Part shown: piece after piece, positions 24,668 to 30,824 of the stretch
Layout of the letters: every line of letters starts with the position of its first letter
How positions within the stretch are numbered: position 1 is the stretch's first letter
Origin: an uncultured Clostridia bacterium
Lineage (GTDB): Bacteria > Bacillota > Clostridia > Christensenellales > UBA1242
Direction of reading: 5' to 3'
Length of the DNA: 41,032 nucleotides
NCBI GenBank assembly: GCA_934757845.1
Contig: CAKVLQ010000009.1
Span: forward strand, 1 to 41,032
The notes under the pieces: generated by a model
The model's input: only the letters and a program-made list of their open reading frames with translations
Told to the model about the DNA's origin: nothing
The model's database searches: none
Position numbers and translations under genes: made by a program

Positions 24668-24696
24668 TTGACAAAAAGTTTTTAGTTTATTATAAT
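24668..24696 (+). promoter_or_regulatory. consensus promoter of the rpmG-secE-nusG operon
   Basis: Perfect TTGACA (24668-24673), 17-nt spacer and TATAAT (24691-24696). Confidence 0.9.
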
Positions 24697-24699
24697 GAA

Positions 24700-24727
24700 T
24701 TAGCATCTTAATGGGTGCTAATTTTTT
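24700..24727 (+). promoter_or_regulatory. terminator-like hairpin in the rpmG leader
   Basis: TTAGCA (24700-24705) pairs with TGCTAA (24716-24721), followed by six T. It lies at the very 5' end of the transcript, between promoter and ribosome site. An attenuator or a transcript-stabilising 5' hairpin are both possible. Confidence 0.5.
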
Positions 24728-24741
24728 AGTGAGGTGCTTTT

Positions 24742-24891
24742 ATGAGAGAGAAAATCACATTAGCGTGCACAGAATGTAAACAAAGAAATTATGACAATAT
24801 GAAAAATAAAAAGAACACTCCTGACAGAGTTGAACTTAGCAAATATTGTCCTTTCTGCAAAAAACATACTATTCACAAAGAAACAAAATAA
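24742..24891 (+). CDS. rpmG: Ribosomal protein L33
   Basis: The 49-residue protein begins MREKITLACTECKQRNYDN and has the zinc-binding cysteines C9, C12, C36 and C39, so it is the zinc-containing (C+) form of L33 of the large subunit. GAGGTG precedes the ATG. It is the first gene of the usual rpmG-secE-nusG-rplK-rplA order. Confidence 0.93.
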   Translation: MREKITLACTECKQRNYDNMKNKKNTPDRVELSKYCPFCKKHTIHKETK

Positions 24892-24902
24892 GGAGTAGTA
24901 AT

Positions 24903-25130
24903 ATGGCAAAAGAAACTAACACTACAAAAGTTAAAAAGCCAAAAGAACACAAATTAGCAAAAAAAACTAAAGAAACAGTTTCAGAACTTAAAAAGGTAAC
25001 TTGGCCAAGTTTTGGAAAGGTTTGCAAACAAACCGCAATAGTTTTAGGCGTTGTGTTGTTTTTTACCGTAGTTTTGTTTGGAATTGATAGACTTTTTAGT
25101 TGGCTATACACTCTATTGCTTCCAAAATAA
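24903..25130 (+). CDS. secE: Preprotein translocase subunit SecE
   Basis: The 75-residue protein is a single-TM SecE of the Gram-positive type: a Lys-rich N-terminus, the conserved amphipathic ELKKVTWPS motif (28-36), and a membrane helix at about 42-62. It clamps SecY in the translocation channel. ATG 24903 follows AAGGAGTAGTAAT, 11 nt after the rpmG stop. A CCAAG / CTTGG hairpin lies in the gap before nusG at 25138-25153. Confidence 0.93.
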   Translation: MAKETNTTKVKKPKEHKLAKKTKETVSELKKVTWPSFGKVCKQTAIVLGVVLFFTVVLFGIDRLFSWLYTLLLPK

Positions 25131-25184
25131 AGTTATGCCAAGTTTTTGCTTGGTGCTTAATTATTGATTTAGGAGTATTGTTTA

Positions 25185-25712
25185 ATGGAAATGGATACAG
25201 AAGCAAAATGGTATGTTTTGCACACGAGGCCAGGATATGAAAATGTTGCACAAGAAAATTTAGAAAGAGTTGTTGAAAAAAACAATTTGTCTAATCGTGT
25301 TTTTGATATAATAGTTCCAATGGAAGATGTCGTTGAAGAAAAAAACGGCAAAAAAGTTATCGTTTCACAAAAACTTATGCCAACCTATATTTTGGTTAAA
25401 ATGATTTATGGTGATGATATTTGGCACCGTATTGTTGGCACAAGAGGGATAACTGGATTTGTTGGTCCAAAGGGTCGTCCACTTGAACTTCCAGCGGAAG
25501 ATGTTGTTAGAATGCGTCTTGAAAAAACCGAAGCAGACATAACTTTAAGTGAAGGTGATAAAGTCGAAATTTTGGACGGTGCACTTAAAGGTCAAATTGG
25601 TGAAATCAAACTAATCAACAAAGAAACTCTTTCAGCAACAGTTATGGTTGAAATGTTTAACCGAGAAAACAATGTTGACGTTAAACTTGATGAAATAAGA
25701 AAATTAAATTAG
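25185..25712 (+). CDS. nusG: Transcription factor NusG
   Basis: The 175-residue protein has the NGN domain (WYVLHTRPGYENVAQENL at 9-26, then MPTYILVKM and GTRGITGFVG) and a C-terminal KOW domain near 122-160 (EGDKVEILDGALKGQIGEI). NusG binds RNA polymerase and couples transcription with translation or termination. The first of two close ATGs is preferred because TAGGAG lies 9 nt upstream of it. Confidence 0.96.
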   Translation: MEMDTEAKWYVLHTRPGYENVAQENLERVVEKNNLSNRVFDIIVPMEDVVEEKNGKKVIVSQKLMPTYILVKMIYGDDIWHRIVGTRGITGFVGPKGRPLELPAEDVVRMRLEKTEADITLSEGDKVEILDGALKGQIGEIKLINKETLSATVMVEMFNRENNVDVKLDEIRKLN

Positions 25713-25746
25713 TATTTATTCGGCAAAAAGCCGTTTAGATAAATCA

Positions 25747-25783
25747 GTGGGAGAAAACAAATATTTTGGTTTTCGTTAACCAC
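25747..25783 (+). promoter_or_regulatory. putative L1 operator before rplK
   Basis: GTGG (25747-25750) pairs with CCAC (25780-25783), and GAAAAC (25753-25758) with GTTTTC (25769-25774). An asymmetric internal loop, GA opposite GTTAA, lies between. This is the layout of ribosomal protein L1 target hairpins. AAAAGGAG follows immediately. Confidence 0.6.
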
Positions 25784-25803
25784 CAAAAGGAGAAGGAAAA
25801 ATT

Positions 25804-26229
25804 ATGGCAAAAGAAGTTAAAGCAGTTATTAAACTACAATTACCTGGCGGAAAAGCAACCCCAGGACAAAGCGTTGGTTCAGCATTAGGGCCTCATGGCG
25901 TTAACTCAATGGAATTTTTAAAACAATTTAATGAAAGAACCGCTGATAAAGTTGGTTTCAATATTCCAGTTATTGTTACCGCTTATACAGACCGAACTTT
26001 CACTTTTGTAACAAAAACTCCACCTGCTGCCGACCTTATTATCAAAGCTGCAGGAATTGCAAAAGGAAGTGCTAACAGCAAAAAAGACAAAGTTGGCAAA
26101 ATTACAAAAGCACAAGTTGAAGAAATTGCAAAAACAAAAATGCAAGATTTGAACGCTAGCAGTTTAGAAAGTGCTATGAGCATGATTGCAGGCTCTGCAA
26201 GAAGCATGGGCGTTACAGTTACAGATTAA
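25804..26229 (+). CDS. rplK: Ribosomal protein L11
   Basis: The 141-residue protein starts MAKEVKAVIKLQLPGGKATP and has the conserved GVNSMEFLKQFN and C-terminal rRNA-binding domain; it forms the GTPase-associated centre with 23S rRNA. AAGGAGAAGG precedes the ATG. It follows an L1-type hairpin in the leader, and its stop lies just before a second similar hairpin. Confidence 0.97.
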   Translation: MAKEVKAVIKLQLPGGKATPGQSVGSALGPHGVNSMEFLKQFNERTADKVGFNIPVIVTAYTDRTFTFVTKTPPAADLIIKAAGIAKGSANSKKDKVGKITKAQVEEIAKTKMQDLNASSLESAMSMIAGSARSMGVTVTD

Positions 26230-26232
26230 TTA

Positions 26233-26261
26233 TGGGAGAGATTAATATCTCGTTAAAACCA
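26233..26261 (+). promoter_or_regulatory. second putative L1 operator, before rplA
   Basis: TGG (26233-26235) pairs with CCA (26259-26261), and GAGAT (26238-26242) with ATCTC (26247-26251). The same GA versus GTTAA(AA) internal loop appears as before rplK, again directly followed by AAAAGGAG. Confidence 0.55.
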
Positions 26262-26274
26262 AAAGGAGAAAAAA

Positions 26275-26964
26275 ATGAAACAAAGTAAAAGATATTTAGA
26301 AGCTTTGAAACTTGTTGACAAAACAAAAACTTATGAAAGTGAAGATGCAGTTAAACTTGCATTAGAAACAAGCAAAGCAAAATTTGATGAAACAATAGAA
26401 CTTCATGTTAAACTTGGTGTTGACGGAAGAAATGCCGACCAACAAGTTAGAGGTGTTGTTGTTCTTCCAAACGGAACAGGAAAAAGCGTTAAAGTTTTGG
26501 TTATTGCAAAAGGTGACCATGCAGACGAAGCTGAAAAAGCAGGTGCTGATATTGTTGGCGCAGAAGAAATTGTTGCAAAAATTCAAAATCAAAATTTCTT
26601 AGATTTTGATGTTTGCATCACAACTCCTGATATGATGGGATTGGTTGGACGATGCGCAAAAATTTTAGGACCAAAAGGTTTAATGCCAAACCCAAAAAGC
26701 GGAACAGTTACAACTGATGTTGCAAAAGCAATTAAAGATGTTAAAGCAGGTAAAGTTGAATATAGACTTGATAAAAACAATATCGTTCATGTTATTATTG
26801 GAAAAGCAAGTTTTGGAACTGAAAAATTGCTTGAAAACTTTAACACAGTTATGAACGCAATTATCAAAGCAAAACCAGCCGCAAGCAAAGGAACATATTT
26901 GAAAAGCATCACTTTAAGTTCAACTATGGGTCCAGGGATTAGAGTTAATTACAAACAAAACTAG
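26275..26964 (+). CDS. rplA: Ribosomal protein L1
   Basis: The 229-residue protein has the L1 signatures VLPNGTGKSVKVLV, GLVGRCAKILGPKGLMPNP and GTVTTDVAKAI. It forms the L1 stalk that moves tRNA through the E site and is also a translational repressor of its own operon in many bacteria. AAAAGGAG precedes the ATG, and the hairpin there matches the rplK leader. The usual rplJ-rplL pair does not follow; a terminator does. Confidence 0.97.
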   Translation: MKQSKRYLEALKLVDKTKTYESEDAVKLALETSKAKFDETIELHVKLGVDGRNADQQVRGVVVLPNGTGKSVKVLVIAKGDHADEAEKAGADIVGAEEIVAKIQNQNFLDFDVCITTPDMMGLVGRCAKILGPKGLMPNPKSGTVTTDVAKAIKDVKAGKVEYRLDKNNIVHVIIGKASFGTEKLLENFNTVMNAIIKAKPAASKGTYLKSITLSSTMGPGIRVNYKQN

Positions 26965-27009
26965 TTTTAGACTGACAATAAACTTCGCAATACTGCGTTA
27001 CTAAAAAAC

Positions 27010-27061
27010 GCCACAAAATAGTCATGTGCAATAAGCACACTCCTATCTTGTGGCATTTTTT
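27010..27061 (+). terminator. terminator of the rplK-rplA operon
   Basis: GCCACAAAATAG (27010-27021) pairs with CTATCTTGTGGC (27043-27054) with one A/C mismatch. An inner TGTGC / GCACA stem (27025-27039) and a following ATTTTTT complete a long two-part hairpin. Confidence 0.8.
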
Positions 27062-27072
27062 GAGCCTTGTCA

Positions 27073-27177
27073 TGCTTGTTTCTTGCAGTCTAAAAACACA
27101 TAAAAGAGAGCACACACTCCTATCTTGGGTTTTTTTCGACCTAGCACTGCTCGTTTTTAAGTATTTTGATTATTTGA
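27073..27177. repeat. imperfect direct repeat, copy 1
   Basis: About 105 bases that recur 240 bases downstream at roughly 90% identity by eye. It contains CTTGCAGTCTAAAAACACAT, then AAAAGAGAGCACACACTCC, a T run, and GCACTGCTCGTTTTT. It lies in the 539-base gap between rplA and the yitT-like gene. No convincing coding frame is seen on either strand. Confidence 0.8.
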
Positions 27178-27294
27178 AAATAAACTAGGTGCAACCCCTT
27201 TACTTCTTTTTTGTTGTAAGAGTGCAATTGGTCACTTTGTGGCATTTTTTGAGCAATTTATAATTGAAAGTTAATGTTTTTGCAAAGATGTGAG

Positions 27295-27461
27295 AAAAGT
27301 GCCTATGGCACCTGCTTGCTTCTTGCAGTCTAAAAACACATAAAAGAGAGCATACACTCCTATCTTTGGTTTTTTTCGGGCCTAGCACTGCTCGTTTTTA
27401 GGTGTTTTTATTGTTTGAGAAATCTCTCTGCGTTTTTATTGAAAAAGTGCCTGTGGCACCT
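27295..27461. repeat. GTGCC hairpin pair flanking the second repeat
   Basis: GTGCCTATGGCACCT near 27299-27313 and GTGCCTGTGGCACCT near 27447-27461 are a second pair of related hairpins, each preceded by GAAAA. They flank repeat copy 2. Confidence 0.6.
27313..27418. repeat. imperfect direct repeat, copy 2
   Basis: Second copy of the 105-base repeat, offset by 240. Differences include CATACACTCC for CACACACTCC and one extra G before CCTAGCAC. The stretch ACACTCCTATCTT also occurs a third time inside the rplA terminator (27037-27049). Confidence 0.8.
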
Positions 27462-27489
27462 TGCAAACTTTTATAAGTTTGTGTATAAT
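27461..27489 (+). promoter_or_regulatory. promoter of the yitT-like gene
   Basis: TTGCAA (27461-27466), 17 nt, TATAAT (27484-27489). It shares TTGCAAAC-N14-GTATAATAATA exactly with the hisS promoter and also leaves a leader under 10 nt. Confidence 0.75.
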
Positions 27490-27503
27490 AATATTGGAGA
27501 ATT

Positions 27504-28622
27504 ATGAAAAATTTTGTAAAAAACAAATGGTTGAATGAAATTATTAAAATATTTTTAATTATTGTTGGCATTGGCATGATGGGGCTAGCGTTCAACAGTT
27601 TTTTCTATGCAAATAATATTGCACCAGGTGGTTTTGGTGGCTTGGCTGCGGTTATTAGCGACTTGTTTGTAAAACTAAATTGGTTTTATATCTCTCCAAC
27701 AATTTTATATTTATTATTTAACATTGTGTTAATTGGCTTTGCTTTTAAAGCCCTTGGCAAAAAATACTTTTTCTATTCATTGTTTGGTATTCTAGTCTAT
27801 TCGGTTTGCATTGAATATTTGAACATAAACATTGGTCTTAATGATATGTTTTTGGCAAGTGTTTTTGGTTCAGTGCTAATGGGTGTGGGAACTGGTCTTG
27901 TTATTCGTGGTGGTGGTTCAACAGGTGGCGGAGAAATGTTTGGAATGATTTTGCACCACTACAATAATGATATAACAGTTGGCAGAGTTATAATTTTGGT
28001 TGATTCGCTTGTTTGCGTTTTGAATTTTGCAGCACACGGACTAACAAGCAGTTTATACACATTAATTGCAATTTATCTTTCAGGGAAAATCACTGATTTT
28101 GTTATTGATGGTGGAAAGGGGACAAAAGCGTATTATATTATTTCAGATAAATATCAAGAAATTTCTGATGCGGTGCTTACAAAATTATATCGTGGGGCAA
28201 CTTTGATTAATGGTAAAGGTGCTTATTCAAAAAATGACAAAACAATTTTGCTATGTTTGGTTAACAAATATGAAGCACGAAACCTTAAAGAAATTGTTTT
28301 TGAAATTGACGACAAAGCATTTTTGTTTTCAACAAGTGTTGTTGAAGCGTATGGTGAAGGTTTTATTGAAGAACAAAGAAACCGAAAAAAACAAAAAGTT
28401 AAACCAAAGTTGTTTTCTAAAAACAAAAATTTAAAAAAACAATCGACAGATACTCAAAAAACACCAGTTATTGAAAATGCACAAAATAATCAAAATGAAC
28501 AAAATAATCAAAATAATCAAAATGAACAAAATGAACAAAATGTTCAAAATGTTCAAAATGTTCAAAATGTTGAAACAATTAAAAATAATAATGAAAATTT
28601 GGTTTCTGAAAAAGATAAATAA
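27504..28622 (+). CDS. YitT/DUF2179 family membrane protein with QN-repeat tail
   Basis: The 372-residue protein has about five to six membrane segments in residues 14-200, with NNIAPGGFGGLA and the Gly-rich RGGGSTGGGEMFGMIL typical of the YitT (DUF161) family. A cytoplasmic DUF2179 domain (about 208-285, AYYIISDKYQEISDAVLTKL, then GATLINGKGAYS) follows. YitT-like proteins have no agreed substrate. The C-terminal tail is Lys-rich and then contains ten QN-x triplets from a 9-base tandem repeat, which relatives normally lack. GGAG is 5 nt before the ATG. Confidence 0.88.
   Translation: MKNFVKNKWLNEIIKIFLIIVGIGMMGLAFNSFFYANNIAPGGFGGLAAVISDLFVKLNWFYISPTILYLLFNIVLIGFAFKALGKKYFFYSLFGILVYSVCIEYLNINIGLNDMFLASVFGSVLMGVGTGLVIRGGGSTGGGEMFGMILHHYNNDITVGRVIILVDSLVCVLNFAAHGLTSSLYTLIAIYLSGKITDFVIDGGKGTKAYYIISDKYQEISDAVLTKLYRGATLINGKGAYSKNDKTILLCLVNKYEARNLKEIVFEIDDKAFLFSTSVVEAYGEGFIEEQRNRKKQKVKPKLFSKNKNLKKQSTDTQKTPVIENAQNNQNEQNNQNNQNEQNEQNVQNVQNVQNVETIKNNNENLVSEKDK
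28482..28571 (+). repeat. 9-bp tandem repeat coding QNN/QNE/QNV
   Basis: Ten consecutive in-frame 9-base units CAAAATAAT, CAAAATGAA or CAAAATGTT inside the yitT-like gene, the last four identical. Copy-number changes would keep the frame. Confidence 0.9.
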
Positions 28623-28634
28623 TGCAACAAATTA

Positions 28635-28663
28635 AAAAAGCACATAAATTATATGTGCTTTTT
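28635..28663 (+). terminator. intrinsic terminator of the yitT-like gene
   Basis: AAAAAGCACATA pairs with TATGTGCTTTTT around a 5-base loop. Confidence 0.85.
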
Positions 28664-28680
28664 ATTTTAACAGAATTTAT

Positions 28681-28710
28681 AAAAAAAGAAGTCGATGACT
28701 TCTTTTTTTT
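28681..28710 (-). terminator. intrinsic terminator of hup
   Basis: GAAGTC / GACTTC with A and T runs extends the stem; it lies 3 bases beyond the hup stop on the minus strand. Confidence 0.85.
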
Positions 28711-28712
28711 GA

Positions 28713-28985
28713 TTAGTTAAAAAGTTCTTTGAATGCTTTTCCCATTTTGAAAGTTGGGTTTTTAGAAGCAGGAATTTTAACTTTTGCACCAGTTGCTGGG
28801 TTGATACCTTCTCTTGCAGGTTTGTCTTTTAATTCAAAAGTTCCAAAGCCAACAAGTTGGATTTTTTCTCCTTTTTTAAGTTCTTCTTCAACAATGCTTA
28901 CAAATGCGTTTAATGCATTGTTTGCTTGTTTTCCGCTTAATTCTGCTTTTTCAGCAAGTGCTTTTAAAAATTCTGTTTTGTTCAT
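28713..28985 (-). CDS. hup: DNA-binding protein HU
   Basis: The 90-residue protein is a full-length HU: MNKTEFLKALAEKAELSGKQ helices, GFGTFELKDKPAR, and the DNA-contacting arm with GINPATGAKVKIPASKNP. It bends and compacts DNA as a dimer. The start at 28985 is chosen over an in-frame ATG four codons upstream because GGAGG lies 6 nt before it. A TGG-extended promoter TTGGAG-17-TAAAAT lies at 29042-29014 on the minus strand. Confidence 0.96.
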   Translation of the reverse strand: MNKTEFLKALAEKAELSGKQANNALNAFVSIVEEELKKGEKIQLVGFGTFELKDKPAREGINPATGAKVKIPASKNPTFKMGKAFKELFN

Positions 28986-29013
28986 AGGAACCTCCATTTA
29001 ATTTTATATTATA

Positions 29014-29042
29014 ATTTTACCAAAAAATAAGATTTTCTCCAA
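29014..29042 (-). promoter_or_regulatory. hup promoter
   Basis: Minus strand TTGGAG (29042-29037), 17 nt, TAAAAT (29019-29014), with TGG before the -10. Confidence 0.65.
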
Positions 29043-29071
29043 CTATTTTTGTTGATTTTTGTAGGTTTTTT

Positions 29072-29839
29072 TTATTTTTTATCAATTTGGTGAGTTTTCA
29101 TATTTATTATGCCATAATAGGTTCTAACTTCGTCAAGATTATTGTTACGGTCCATACTATAAAATGAATGCTCACTAACAATAATGTGGTCAGCAATCTC
29201 AACACGAAGATTAATCATTTGAGCATAAAGTTGTTTGGTGTTAGTCAAATCGGCAGGTGATGGCTGTGCGTCACCACTTGGGTGATTGTGCATTAAAACA
29301 ATTTTGTAGCAATCACATTTTCGTGCAACTTCATAAATATCACGAATGTCAAAACTAATTTCGTGGTCTTTGCTTCCTTCAAAAATTTCATAATTCTTAA
29401 CTTCATGTTGGTCGTTCATAGCAATAACTATAAGATTTTCATGGTCAGATTTTCTTATCTTTTCACCAAAATAATTTACAAAATCTATTGCATTTGCAAG
29501 TTTCACTTTTAAAGTGGTTTTGTGTTTGTTGTAATAATTTGCAAATCGTTTGTAAGACAAAATTTTTTGTGCTGCTTTCTCACCAACGCCCTCAACTTTC
29601 ATTAAATCTTCATGCTTTGCATCAAAAACATTACAAAAGTTTCCAAACTTATTAATTAATCGGTGAGCGATTGGATTTGTATCACACATAGGATAAACTT
29701 GAAACAAAAGATATTCAAGCATAATATGTGGAAGAATTGGGTCAAAGTTGCAAGCCAATAATGTTTGATACAATCTATTTCTATGTCCAACATGGAAGTT
29801 TTCTTTTTTATTATCATTAGATTTGTCGAATGGTGTCAT
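29072..29839 (-). CDS. radC: RadC family JAB/MPN metalloprotein
   Basis: The 255-residue protein combines an N-terminal helical part with a helix-hairpin-helix (VEGVGEKAAQKILSYKRFA) and a JAB/MPN domain with the metal-binding HNHPSGDAQPSPAD motif and an upstream acidic residue. RadC proteins are widely conserved; the old DNA-repair name is not well supported biochemically. ATG 29839 is used; an in-frame GTG at 29848 would add three residues. Neither has a ribosome site, and the -10 element ends 7 nt before the GTG, so the transcript is probably leaderless or nearly so. Confidence 0.9.
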   Translation of the reverse strand: MTPFDKSNDNKKENFHVGHRNRLYQTLLACNFDPILPHIMLEYLLFQVYPMCDTNPIAHRLINKFGNFCNVFDAKHEDLMKVEGVGEKAAQKILSYKRFANYYNKHKTTLKVKLANAIDFVNYFGEKIRKSDHENLIVIAMNDQHEVKNYEIFEGSKDHEISFDIRDIYEVARKCDCYKIVLMHNHPSGDAQPSPADLTNTKQLYAQMINLRVEIADHIIVSEHSFYSMDRNNNLDEVRTYYGIINMKTHQIDKK

Positions 29840-29855
29840 TTTATTCACAAAAAAT

Positions 29856-29884
29856 ATTATATAATAAATCAAAATAAAAGGCAA
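29856..29884 (-). promoter_or_regulatory. radC promoter, near-leaderless arrangement
   Basis: Minus strand TTGCCT (29884-29879), 17 nt, TATAAT (29861-29856); GTG at 29848 and ATG at 29839 follow without a ribosome site. Confidence 0.65.
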
Positions 29885-29909
29885 TAAAATTTCAATGTTT
29901 ATTATTTTA

Positions 29910-29938
29910 TTGACATTTTTGTTTTATTGTTAGATAAT
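29910..29938 (+). promoter_or_regulatory. promoter of degV-tex
   Basis: TTGACA (29910-29915), 17 nt, GATAAT (29933-29938). It is divergent from the radC promoter. Confidence 0.75.
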
Positions 29939-29954
29939 ATTTTAAGGAGGAATT

Positions 29955-30824
29955 ATGATAATAATTACAGGAGATAGTTCTAACGATTTAAGCAAAGAAC
30001 TAATAGAAAAAAACGAAATTAAAATTTTGCCATTTAATATTTTGATGAATGATAAAGAATATTTAGATGGCGTTAATATTACAAGTCAAATGATAATTGA
30101 CAACTTCAATGAAAAAGGCACACTTCCAAAAACAAGTGCAGTTTCACTTGAAAGTTTTAAAGAATTTTTTGCAAAAAATTTGAAAAATGAAGAAGACCGA
30201 ATAATTCACTTTTCGCTTTCAAGTGAAATGAGTTGTTCGTTTGAAAATGCAAAAAAAGCAAGCCAAGAATTTAACGGCAAAGTTGCGGTTATTGACTCTC
30301 GCAGTTTGTCTACAGGTGTTGGGCTTTTGATGCTTTATGCGTGCGACCTTAACAAAAAGGGCGAAAGTTTTGAAAACATTGTTGCAAAGGTTGAAAAACG
30401 AATCCCTTATGTTCAAGCATCATTTGTTATAAAAACCCTAAAATTTTTATATAAAGGCGGTCGATGCTCTTCACTTCAACTTTTGGGTGCAAATTTGTTT
30501 AACATAAAACCTTCAATCGAAGTTAGTAATGGAAAAATGGGCATGAGCAAAAAATATCGTGGGCCATACATAAAAGTTGTTGAAAGTTATGTTAAAGATA
30601 TTTTAAACAAATATAATAATCCAGATTTAACAAGGTGCTTTATAACTTTTCCAACAATCGAAGACGATGTTTTGAAAATGGTTGAAGACACATTAAAAGA
30701 AAATTCAAACTTTAAAGAAATTTTGGTAACTCACGCTGGTGCAACAATAACAAGCCATTGCGGAGCGGACACTATTGGAATTTTGTATATTAACGATGGA
30801 GGAGAAAATGGACTTAACAACTAA
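29955..30824 (+). CDS. DegV family fatty-acid-binding protein
   Basis: The 289-residue protein follows the DegV/FakB pattern: MIIITGDSSNDLSKEL at the start, KTSAVSLESF (residues 59-68) for the fatty-acid carboxylate site, HFSLSSEMSCSFENAKKA, VIDSRSLSTGVGLL and FLYKGGRCS. FakB proteins present fatty acids to the kinase FakA for phospholipid synthesis in Gram-positives; no fakA is in the window. A strong AAGGAGG precedes the ATG. Its last 17 bases overlap the start of tex, so the two are co-translated. Confidence 0.92.
   Translation: MIIITGDSSNDLSKELIEKNEIKILPFNILMNDKEYLDGVNITSQMIIDNFNEKGTLPKTSAVSLESFKEFFAKNLKNEEDRIIHFSLSSEMSCSFENAKKASQEFNGKVAVIDSRSLSTGVGLLMLYACDLNKKGESFENIVAKVEKRIPYVQASFVIKTLKFLYKGGRCSSLQLLGANLFNIKPSIEVSNGKMGMSKKYRGPYIKVVESYVKDILNKYNNPDLTRCFITFPTIEDDVLKMVEDTLKENSNFKEILVTHAGATITSHCGADTIGILYINDGGENGLNN

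Noticed and set aside
27200..27595. Minus-strand open frames across the repeat block and the start of the yitT-like gene
   Set aside because: They follow the repeats and hairpins, are Cys/His/Phe-rich by chance, and lack ribosome sites or promoters.
28482..28571. Possible CRISPR-like short repeat array
   Set aside because: Units are 9 bp, contiguous and in coding frame; there are no spacers or cas genes.
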